Positions 1 to 5,932 of a DNA stretch of 6,016 nucleotides are shown one piece after another. The notes beneath the pieces were generated by a model that saw only the letters and a program-made list of their open reading frames with translations, was not told where the DNA came from and did not search any database. Every line of letters begins with the position of its first letter. The stretch's first letter is position 1. The translations under genes were made by a program, and so were the position numbers. This DNA comes from Tannerella sp. (lineage in GTDB: Bacteria > Bacteroidota > Bacteroidia > Bacteroidales > Tannerellaceae): assembly GCA_031289515.1 (NCBI GenBank), contig JAITPH010000126.1:1-6016 (forward strand). Reading direction: 5' to 3'.

Positions 1-824
1 AACTGACCGTGTCGACAAAAAATATTGTCTCGAAAGATTTTTCATGGTCTACCAACGCTACCTTTTCAAAATCAAAACTCGAAATTACCAAGCTGGAGAC
101 CAATGCCCGCATTCTTGACTTTATAACAGGCGAAGGTTACGCATCCGTAGGCCATGAAAACATGGCTCTGTTTTCGATACCGTTCGTCAGACTTGACGCG
201 GAAGGCATTCCGCTGTTCATTACCGACGATGACGGAAATATCGGCAGATACGTCTACTTTCAGGACAGGGACAATGTCCATTTCCTGAAATACGAAGGAC
301 CTTCGGAGCCGAATATTACCGGCGGCCTCGGCAACACGCTAAGATACAAAAACTTCAGGCTGAATCTTTTCGTAACTTATTCGTTCGGTAACAAATTGCG
401 TTTGCCGACTGTTTTTGCAAGCAGTTACAGCGACCTTTCGTCGATGCCTAAAGAATTTTATAACAGATGGGTATTGCCGGGAGACGAGAATTATACCAAT
501 ATACCGGCGATAATGACTACACGCGAAAGCGCAAAGGAAAGCAGCGTAAGATACGCTTACAGCGCATATAATTACTCGGATGTGCGGGTAGCCGACGGCG
601 GCTTTGTCCGTTTGAAAGACGTATCCTTGACCTACGACGTTCCAAACAGGATACTGTCTGCAATCAAGGCTAAAAACATTTCAGTCAAATTGCAGGCGAC
701 CAACGTACTCCTGTTATATGCCGACGATAAACTGAACGGAGCAGACCCCGAATACTTCCAGTCCGGAGGCGTTTCTCACCCTGTTCCGAAGCAATATACA
801 CTCACCTTACAGTTAGGATTCTAA
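1..824 (+). CDS. SusC/RagA-family TonB-dependent outer-membrane transporter, C-terminal part only
   Basis: Partial gene that runs off the left edge. The reading frame is already open at base 3, so the GTG at 9 is an internal Val codon and not a start. About 273 residues are visible, roughly the last quarter of a SusC-type protein (usually around 1000 residues), covering the final beta strands of the 22-stranded barrel. Family signs seen are FSWSTNATFS near the start, a GGLGNTLRYKNFRLNLF strand followed by SFGNKLRLP, the ADGGFVRLKDVSLTYDVP segment, and the DPEYFQSGG...HPVPKQYTLTLQLGF ending. The C-terminal Phe is the usual signature of a barrel protein inserted by the BAM machinery. The plug, the TonB box and any N-terminal signalling domain lie outside the window, so regulation through a FecR-type partner cannot be judged. 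The stop is four bases before the SusD-like gene, as expected for a SusC/SusD pair that forms a lidded importer of oligomeric nutrients. Confidence 0.95.
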   Translation, partial: LTVSTKNIVSKDFSWSTNATFSKSKLEITKLETNARILDFITGEGYASVGHENMALFSIPFVRLDAEGIPLFITDDDGNIGRYVYFQDRDNVHFLKYEGPSEPNITGGLGNTLRYKNFRLNLFVTYSFGNKLRLPTVFASSYSDLSSMPKEFYNRWVLPGDENYTNIPAIMTTRESAKESSVRYAYSAYNYSDVRVADGGFVRLKDVSLTYDVPNRILSAIKAKNISVKLQATNVLLLYADDKLNGADPEYFQSGGVSHPVPKQYTLTLQLGF

Positions 825-828
825 AAAA

Positions 829-2436
829 ATGAAAGTTATGAAAAATAAATATTTTATATTCACGACATTTTTGACGGCGCTGGCTTTAAGCCTCGCCTCT
901 TGTGATGATTATCTGGATCTTGCTCCCGATAACAGAGCCGAAGTTGATACAAAGGATATGGTAGCCTCACTATTGGTGAGCGGCTATCCTACGCATGTTT
1001 TCAACATTATTTCCGAGATGGCGTCGGATAACATGGATCATCGCATCTTGCCTGCCAACCTGTCATACAACTATAAAAGTCAGGAAGATGCCTATCTATG
1101 GGGTCCCAGTATTGACGAGACCGGTAACGATTCTCCGAAAGACGTATGGGAATCTTTCTACGGTTGTATAGCCGTTGCCAATCAGGCGTTGCAGTCAATC
1201 GAAGATATGGGAAATACTGCCGAGCTGCAACCTCAGCGCGGAGAAGCCCTGATGATTCGCGCGTATTGCCATTTAATTCTGGTTAATCTTTTCTGCTTGC
1301 ACTATAATGAGGCAACTTCTTCTTCCGATATGGGTATTCCTTATATGGAAGCGCCCGAAACGAAACTGAATCCTTATTATGAACGCGGAACGGTAGCCGA
1401 AGTATATGAAAAAATAGCAAAAGATATCGAAGAAGGTCTTCCCCTGATTGACGACAACGCTTATATCGTTGCTCCGAAATACCATTTCAATCGCAGAGCC
1501 TCTTACGCGCTTGCTTCGCGCTTTTACCTCTATTACGGTAACTACGACAAAGCCATCGAGTACTCGAACGTTGCACTGGCAGGCGATTTGGAAAAGATAC
1601 TTCGCAATATGAAGATATTCCCGACACTTGTAAACGATGTTGCAACATATTGCAGGGAATGGATTAATCCGTTGAACGAATGTACTTACCTGATTATGCC
1701 GGCCTACTCCGGTACAACGGTCTTCCTCAATTACACTACCGGCAAACTGTATCAGCATTCTCTGTTTATAGCAGAAAATGAAACGGTCAGAAGCAAGGGT
1801 CCGTGGAATCCCAATGCTTTTGTTGCAAACGACTGGTATCACAAATCGGGTTTATATACTTCAAGCGGATATATTGTTTATCCGAAAGTGCTTTACCTTT
1901 TTGAATATACCGACCCGATAGCAGGAACAGGCTATGCTCGCGGAATCTATCCGATTTTCACTTCCGACGAAGTGCTGCTGAACCGTGCCGAAGCATATAT
2001 CGTCAAGGGACAGTACGATTTGGCAACGGCAGATTTGGGAAAATGGATGACCAATCATTTTACGACCGGCGTCGTTCTGACGCGCGAAATGATTAACAGC
2101 TATTACGGCGAGATGCCTTATTATCTGCCTGACGACCCGACGCCCAAAAAGCATCTGAATCCGTTAAACTTCAGCATTACTTCAGCGGAGCAGGAGAATT
2201 TTCTTCAGTGCCTGCTGCATTTCCGCCGTATCGAAACGTTATACTACGGATTGCGCTGGTTTGACATAAAACGTTTCGGAATCGTTATCTGGCGACGCGA
2301 CCTTACTTATGCTTCCGATAAAGGAGATGCTTTCGAGAAAGTAACCGACATACTGGAACTTGACGATCCCCGCAGGGCAATGCAATTGCCGAGCGACGTC
2401 ATAAGCGCCGGTTTGCCTGCAAATCCAAGAAAATAA
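829..2436 (+). CDS. SusD/RagB-family nutrient-binding outer-membrane lipoprotein
   Basis: Complete 535-residue protein, a normal length for the family. It has a lipoprotein signal peptide with a lipobox ending LASC. Cys25 would be lipidated, and the following DDYLD is typical of SusD proteins and of surface-exported Bacteroidetes lipoproteins. Family features in order are an RGEALMIRAYCHL helix (about 137-150), a TPR-like YDKAIEYSNVAL helix (about 239-250), EVLLNRAEAY (about 381-390), LRWFDIKRFG (about 475-484) and the C-terminal AGLPANPRK. It is expected to sit over the SusC barrel as a hinged lid that captures the ligand. The start at 829 is four bases after the SusC stop. An AGGA at 815-818 is the only Shine-Dalgarno-like sequence near a start in this operon. 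A second ATG at 838 (MKNKYFIF) would also leave a working signal peptide and cannot be excluded. The ligand is not evident, since binding residues are poorly conserved in the family. Confidence 0.96.
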   Translation: MKVMKNKYFIFTTFLTALALSLASCDDYLDLAPDNRAEVDTKDMVASLLVSGYPTHVFNIISEMASDNMDHRILPANLSYNYKSQEDAYLWGPSIDETGNDSPKDVWESFYGCIAVANQALQSIEDMGNTAELQPQRGEALMIRAYCHLILVNLFCLHYNEATSSSDMGIPYMEAPETKLNPYYERGTVAEVYEKIAKDIEEGLPLIDDNAYIVAPKYHFNRRASYALASRFYLYYGNYDKAIEYSNVALAGDLEKILRNMKIFPTLVNDVATYCREWINPLNECTYLIMPAYSGTTVFLNYTTGKLYQHSLFIAENETVRSKGPWNPNAFVANDWYHKSGLYTSSGYIVYPKVLYLFEYTDPIAGTGYARGIYPIFTSDEVLLNRAEAYIVKGQYDLATADLGKWMTNHFTTGVVLTREMINSYYGEMPYYLPDDPTPKKHLNPLNFSITSAEQENFLQCLLHFRRIETLYYGLRWFDIKRFGIVIWRRDLTYASDKGDAFEKVTDILELDDPRRAMQLPSDVISAGLPANPRK

Positions 2437-2455
2437 AGTAACAAATGATTAAAAT

Positions 2456-3355
2456 ATGAATAGTATGAAAAAAATAAGAATATTTCTTCTCCTGACTTTA
2501 GTAACGACCTGCTTCTGGTCTTGTCAGGAAGAAAAATTAGGACCAAGCGTAATTCAGGACTCCGACGCCGAATTTACGGAGATGGACAAATGGTTATACG
2601 ACAATCTGACTGTTCCCTACAATATAAATGTCATGTATAAGTTGAAAGATATTCAGACCAATACAGACTATAATGTTGTACCGGCAACTCCCTCAAAATG
2701 CCTCGCTCTGGCTAAGGTGGTCAAGTACTTGTGGGCAAGTACTTACGACGAATATCTCGGAGCCGATTTCCTTAGAGCCGCATCGTTCAGGGAACTGCAA
2801 TTTGAAGGGACTTACCAGTATTCTTCTTCCGCCATATACAAGGCGACTGCTTCTGCCGGTATCAAGGTAACTCTTTGCGGAATCAACAGTTTGACATTGA
2901 GTAATCTGAAAGACCCCAATTATGTGAGCGACGAATATCTGAAAACGATGTTTCACGAGCATACTCACATCCTGAACCAGAAAAAGCCCTATCCCGCATC
3001 ATTCGGCAATGTTTGCGGACCGGACTATCTCGGCGACGACTATGGCACCAGAGCCGATACTTCAGCATATAAATTAGGGTTTATCACTCCTTATGCGGGA
3101 TCTTCGGCAGGCGAAGACATGGCTGAAATGGTTTCCATCTACGTTACCAAAAAAGCGTACTGGGAGACTGTGATGAAATGGGAAAGTCCGAATGTCGAAA
3201 GCAGCGGCGGCAAGACCGACGTTGCCAAACTGAATGAAAAATTGAGTATAGTCCGCGAATATATGAAAAATTCATGGAATATCGATTTGGACGAACTACG
3301 CGCGTTATATGAAGCAAGGCAAGCAAATCTTGCAAATTTGGATTTATCATTTTAA
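2456..3355 (+). CDS. Surface lipoprotein, putative zinc-binding metallopeptidase (Mx1-type)
   Basis: 299-residue protein with a short signal peptide (KKIRIFLLLTL...FWSC). Cys23 is the likely lipidation site, followed by QEEK. A zinc-peptidase motif HEHTH lies at residues 167-171 (His167 and His171 as ligands, Glu168 catalytic), inside YLKTMFHEHTHILNQ. About 49 residues later GEDMAEMVSIY carries Glu220 and Glu224. By analogy with gluzincins one of these, most likely Glu220, would be the third zinc ligand; this is inference. The arrangement matches the putative zinc-binding metallopeptidases (Peptidase_Mx1 family) commonly encoded beside SusC/SusD and DUF4302 genes in Bacteroidetes. It probably acts at the outer membrane on protein or peptide substrates. 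The start at 2456 is 19 bases after the SusD stop, with no clear Shine-Dalgarno. An in-frame ATG at 2465 (MKKIRIF) is an equally plausible start. A four-codon mini-ORF (ATG at 2445) ends with a TGA overlapping the ATG at 2456. No key motif residue appears to be missing. Confidence 0.88.
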   Translation: MNSMKKIRIFLLLTLVTTCFWSCQEEKLGPSVIQDSDAEFTEMDKWLYDNLTVPYNINVMYKLKDIQTNTDYNVVPATPSKCLALAKVVKYLWASTYDEYLGADFLRAASFRELQFEGTYQYSSSAIYKATASAGIKVTLCGINSLTLSNLKDPNYVSDEYLKTMFHEHTHILNQKKPYPASFGNVCGPDYLGDDYGTRADTSAYKLGFITPYAGSSAGEDMAEMVSIYVTKKAYWETVMKWESPNVESSGGKTDVAKLNEKLSIVREYMKNSWNIDLDELRALYEARQANLANLDLSF

Positions 3356-3367
3356 TACGATTGCAAT

Positions 3368-4741
3368 ATGAAAATATTTAAATATTTATTTCTAATAATG
3401 ACGGTCTTTTGTCTGGCTTCCTGCGTTGAGGATGAAGATGATATCTTCGGAGAAGCTCCTGCTATCAGGATGCAGAAAGCGATAGCGGACTACAAGGCTA
3501 TATTGACGGACGCTCCGAACGGATGGATATTGAACTACTATCCCGAATTAAGTTATGGAGTAGGCGGTTTCGCCGTTTATTGCAAGTTTATGCCTGACGG
3601 TACGGTGCAAACCGCTTGCGAAGTGACTACAAAAGTAGCGCAGTTTGAAATAGCGTCTTCTTCATGGGATATTATTTCCTACAAGGGACCTACCTTGACG
3701 TTTGATACTTACAACTCCGTGATTCACTATTTCAGCGAGGTCTCAAGTCAGAGCGACAGGGACGGACGCGCGGGCGACTACGATTTGGTTGTCACAAGAG
3801 CCGTAGCGGATACCGTTTATCTGACCGGCGTCAAGAACGAACTCGCAATGATTATGGTGAAATGCCAGAGCGATCCGATTGACTATCTGAAAAAGACCAA
3901 TGCCTTTTCGATTAACGCCAACAAGTTCAAAACGTTCAACGTAGAGCTTAACGGCGATTCCATCGGAAATATCCGCATGTCGACGGCCGTTACCAACAAC
4001 CTTGCAAACAGGAAATTCACGTATACCTACTACGTCAGGGACGTGATAGTTGGCGGCGCTGCGACAAGAAAAGATACGACCGTCACCGTACCGTTCTACT
4101 ATACTCCCGACGAACTGGTGCTGCAAACTCCGATCGACGTCGGCGGCAAGACCCTGACGAGGTTTGCGTGGGACGGTGAAGCTATCCGGTACATCGGCGT
4201 CGAGGACAACAGTATTACCCTCAAATATGTCGGAGCCAAGATATATATGTATGAAGAGTTTCTGGGTAGCTACACGATGTTTTACTCTACTTCAAACGCA
4301 ACGCCTCCCAACAGGACAAAGTCGCTGGATGTTACGCTTACTCAGGGCGAGGAAGGCCAGACTTATATTCTGGACGGCATACTGGCGGCCGGGTCTCCCG
4401 CCGTTTTATATGCCCGGTACGTGGACGGCCAGCTTGAAATCAGGGGACAAGTCATGTACGTCGATCCTGCTACCAAGTACGATCTGTGGTGGCTGCCCTA
4501 TTCTCACAATGTCGGCGGAAACTTTACGAGCAGGACTACTACCTACGGCGTAATTTCCGACAAAATAGAAGAGAACGGCGGCAAATTCAAGTTCGACATG
4601 ATAAATAACGGAGTGTGGAGTTCTTATGGAGGCGTCGCAGGATTCCTGATTCGCAACTACAACGGCTCGACAAACGCCGGCAATGTTAACGGAATCGACG
4701 GACAGCCTTATTACTTCCATCTCAGATTCGAGAAGCAATAA
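3368..4741 (+). CDS. DUF4302 domain-containing lipoprotein
   Basis: 457-residue protein. The signal peptide KYLFLIMTVFCLASC puts the lipidated Cys at residue 19, followed by the strongly acidic VEDEDD, which resembles a Bacteroidetes surface-export signal. The next segment is the hallmark start of DUF4302 proteins: an IRMQKAIADYKAILT helix (about 33-47), then NGWILNYYPE (about 51-60). Further typical segments are the FYYTPDELVLQTPIDVGGKTL region and an adjacent FAWDG. The remainder is rich in Tyr, Thr, Gly and Asp and looks mostly beta-strand, with no recognisable catalytic motif. It starts 12 bases after the peptidase stop and is the last gene of the operon, ending 21 bases before a strong hairpin. 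The biochemical role of DUF4302 is not known to me. Its position suggests a surface accessory or ligand-binding component that works with the SusCD importer and the peptidase. ATG at 3368 is the only sensible start, because it directly precedes the signal peptide. Confidence 0.9.
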   Translation: MKIFKYLFLIMTVFCLASCVEDEDDIFGEAPAIRMQKAIADYKAILTDAPNGWILNYYPELSYGVGGFAVYCKFMPDGTVQTACEVTTKVAQFEIASSSWDIISYKGPTLTFDTYNSVIHYFSEVSSQSDRDGRAGDYDLVVTRAVADTVYLTGVKNELAMIMVKCQSDPIDYLKKTNAFSINANKFKTFNVELNGDSIGNIRMSTAVTNNLANRKFTYTYYVRDVIVGGAATRKDTTVTVPFYYTPDELVLQTPIDVGGKTLTRFAWDGEAIRYIGVEDNSITLKYVGAKIYMYEEFLGSYTMFYSTSNATPPNRTKSLDVTLTQGEEGQTYILDGILAAGSPAVLYARYVDGQLEIRGQVMYVDPATKYDLWWLPYSHNVGGNFTSRTTTYGVISDKIEENGGKFKFDMINNGVWSSYGGVAGFLIRNYNGSTNAGNVNGIDGQPYYFHLRFEKQ

Positions 4742-4762
4742 ATAACTTTTCGGTTTTTCGAG

Positions 4763-4800
4763 AAAACAGACCGCTCCATAACAGGGCGGTCTGTTTTATT
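4763..4800. terminator. Bidirectional intrinsic terminator between convergent operons
   Basis: Perfect 12-bp inverted repeat AAAACAGACCGC (4763-4774) and GCGGTCTGTTTT (4786-4797). The pairing can extend by one T-G and one C-G pair to leave the loop CATAACA (4777-4783). On the plus strand the stem runs into a T-rich tail (TTTTATTTTTATTTG). Read on the minus strand, the four A residues of the left arm become a short U tract. The hairpin starts 21 bases after the stop of the DUF4302 gene and, on the other strand, 4 bases after the stop of the membrane protein. It therefore serves two operons that meet tail to tail. Confidence 0.9.
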
Positions 4801-4801
4801 T

Positions 4802-5185
4802 TTATTTGTTTTTGCCGATGAAATGTCTTATCGTGGCATCGGCAACCAGCAGTAAGAAGGCCAGACTGCCGATATACAGGCTTAGACCGAACGACTGCGT
4901 ATTGAAAATATCCAAATCCACTTTCGGGAACGACCATACGATCGGCTCAAAATCGGGCATTACAAACCTGTAGCCTGATTTGTAAAGAATAACGGCGCAA
5001 ACGGCCGCCATGGCTACGCATCCCGAAACGTAACCGAGCACGCTCAACAAACGCGAGCGCTTCTCCTTCAGCGATGCTTCACGGCGAATCATTCGCATCA
5101 TCTTCTCGTTGAATCCCGGCGGCAACGGTGCATCGTCCATTCGGCGAAACAGTTCCCGCATCATATCCCTATCCATCTGTTCCAT
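4802..5185 (-). CDS. Small two-helix membrane protein, probable anti-sigma factor for the adjacent ECF sigma
   Basis: 127-residue protein. An acidic and Met-rich cytoplasmic N-terminus (MEQMDRDMMRELFRRMDDA) is followed by LPPGFNEKMMRMIRREA (about 21-37), a pattern often seen in small proteins encoded just downstream of Bacteroidetes ECF sigma factors. A basic KEKRSR cluster (40-45) precedes a first hydrophobic helix (about 46-68). A loop of about 30 residues (69-98) follows, then a second helix (about 100-119) and a basic tail RHFIGKNK. Basic residues on both ends put N- and C-termini in the cytoplasm with the loop in the periplasm. There is no FecR domain and no zinc-binding anti-sigma HxxxCxxC motif. 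The role is inferred mainly from position: the start at 5185 lies 17 bases inside the end of the sigma gene, which points to translational coupling and equimolar production. An ATG at 5176 (MDRDMM) is an alternative start that also overlaps. The upstream sequence is purine-rich (GGAAAGAAAAAAGA). Confidence 0.72.
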   Translation of the reverse strand: MEQMDRDMMRELFRRMDDAPLPPGFNEKMMRMIRREASLKEKRSRLLSVLGYVSGCVAMAAVCAVILYKSGYRFVMPDFEPIVWSFPKVDLDIFNTQSFGLSLYIGSLAFLLLVADATIRHFIGKNK

Positions 5186-5753
5186 TCTTTTTTCTTTCCA
5201 TTTCCTTGATTAATACAAACAACTTCTTGCGTATCCGAAAAATCCGCGTCTTCACGTTCGTTTCCGACAATCCCGTTATAACGGCTATTTCGCCCATCGA
5301 CCTGTCTTCGCGGTAGAAAAGCGTTATCATCGCGCGGTCTTCGGGCGGCAGGCTGTTCAAGGCGCAGTTCAGACATTCGAGGCGGGCCGGCGAATCCGCT
5401 TCGCCGTCGAAATCGTCCTCCGGTTCGTCAGCCGTCCTTTCCATCATTTCATCGTCCACCGGCACGTACATCACGCCGGCTTTTCGCGTCGCCGAGACAG
5501 CCATGTTATAGGCAATCCTGTAAAGCCATGTAGAAAAGCTGCTGTCGCCGCGAAAAGCCGAAATCGAACGGAATGCCTTCATAAACACGTCCTGCGCCAA
5601 CTCTTCGGCGTCCTCGCGATTTTCGACAATCTTGACGACCAGAGAAAACACCTGCTTGCCATACCTTTCCAGCAAAGGCGCAAAACAGTCGGTTTCCCCT
5701 GACCGTATCCTTTCCACGTAGTAATTGTCGGACTGTCTTCTCATCTTGTTCAT
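5169..5753 (-). CDS. RNA polymerase sigma-70 factor, ECF subfamily
   Basis: 194-residue protein with the two-domain ECF layout. Sigma region 2 spans about residues 24-92, with FAPLLERYGKQVFSL, the NREDAEELAQDVFMKAF core-binding helix (45-61) and the FRGDSSFSTWLYRIAYN -10 recognition part (67-83). A highly acidic linker follows (100-126, with 13 Asp/Glu in 27 residues). Region 4 spans about 132-180, with LNSLPPEDRAMITLFY and the helix-turn-helix MGEIAVITGLSETNVKTRIFRIRKKL that reads the -35 element. Regions 1 and 3 are absent, as normal for ECF factors. A CLNC motif sits at 127-130, just before region 4. The start at 5753 is chosen because an in-frame stop lies about 8 codons upstream and no other start codon intervenes; ATG at 5744 is possible. 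It is first in a two-gene operon with the overlapping membrane protein. Target genes cannot be inferred. The convergent SusCD operon is not an obvious target, because the partner is not FecR-like. Confidence 0.95.
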   Translation of the reverse strand: MNKMRRQSDNYYVERIRSGETDCFAPLLERYGKQVFSLVVKIVENREDAEELAQDVFMKAFRSISAFRGDSSFSTWLYRIAYNMAVSATRKAGVMYVPVDDEMMERTADEPEDDFDGEADSPARLECLNCALNSLPPEDRAMITLFYREDRSMGEIAVITGLSETNVKTRIFRIRKKLFVLIKEMERKKNGTDG

Positions 5754-5794
5754 ATAGACGCAACCCTTCTGAAAAGGTTACAGCTATACGGCGT

Positions 5795-5802
5795 CAAAGG
5801 TA
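5795..5802 (-). promoter_or_regulatory. Putative promoter -7 element for the sigma/anti-sigma operon
   Basis: On the minus strand these bases read TACCTTTG, a full match to the Bacteroidetes housekeeping -7 consensus TAnnTTTG. The element lies 41 bases upstream of the sigma start codon, which would leave a leader of about 30-35 bases. The upstream spacer is very AT-rich (5803-5820). At the expected -33 position, 19 bases upstream, there is no TTTG. The nearest partial match is ATTG at 5826-5829, with a 23-base spacer, so the -33 element is weak or absent. That could mean low basal expression or a need for another factor. The call rests on the -7 match and position only. Confidence 0.45.
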
Positions 5803-5855
5803 ATAAAAATTTTAATAATTATCCGCAATCCGTCCTTCTCTGCATTCCGTCAGAT

Positions 5856-5871
5856 AAAGTCATTTGACTTT
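5856..5871. repeat. 16-base palindrome upstream of the sigma operon
   Basis: AAAGTCA, a two-base centre TT, then TGACTTT: a perfect 7-bp inverted repeat. It lies about 54 bases upstream of the putative -7 element and 61 bases downstream of the stop of the partial gene at the right edge. It could be an operator for a dimeric regulator acting on the sigma promoter. Alternatively it could be a short hairpin (6-bp stem, 4-base loop) at the end of the right-edge gene, but the stem is AT-rich and no T-run follows it on the minus strand, so terminator function looks weak. Function is unproven. Confidence 0.35.
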
Positions 5872-5932
5872 GCAAATAAATTACAAAGAAAAGGCAAAAT
5901 TTAACATTCTTTGACATATTGATTAAAATAGC

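Noticed and set aside
9..11. GTG at 9 as the start of a short outer-membrane protein
   Set aside because: The frame is open to the window edge and the residues before and after fit an internal SusC strand, so the gene is simply truncated by the window.
1273..1842. 189-codon open frame on the minus strand inside the SusD-like gene
   Set aside because: The SusD frame on the plus strand has a signal peptide and all family motifs. The antisense translation is Cys/Ile/Arg-rich with no recognisable domain, a usual shadow.
2722..2744. Palindromic CAAGTACTTG followed by a second CAAGTACTT
   Set aside because: It lies within the peptidase coding sequence and is explained by the codons for KYLWASTY; no other copies were noticed.
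3743..4126. 127-codon minus-strand frame inside the DUF4302 gene
   Set aside because: Antisense shadow with no recognisable motif and no promoter or ribosome-binding context.
4164..4553. 129-codon plus-strand frame inside the DUF4302 gene
   Set aside because: It overlaps the well-supported DUF4302 frame entirely. Its translation shows no domain and is rich in Arg, Leu and Ser, as expected from a shifted frame.
4747..4766. Small hairpin TTTTC...GAAAA just after the DUF4302 stop
   Set aside because: Only five AT-rich pairs, and it competes with the far stronger 12-bp terminator stem.
5754..5932. Possible small RNA or tRNA in the intergenic stretch upstream of the sigma gene
   Set aside because: No cloverleaf, T-loop consensus or GC-rich structured core could be found; only the promoter element and the palindrome stand out.
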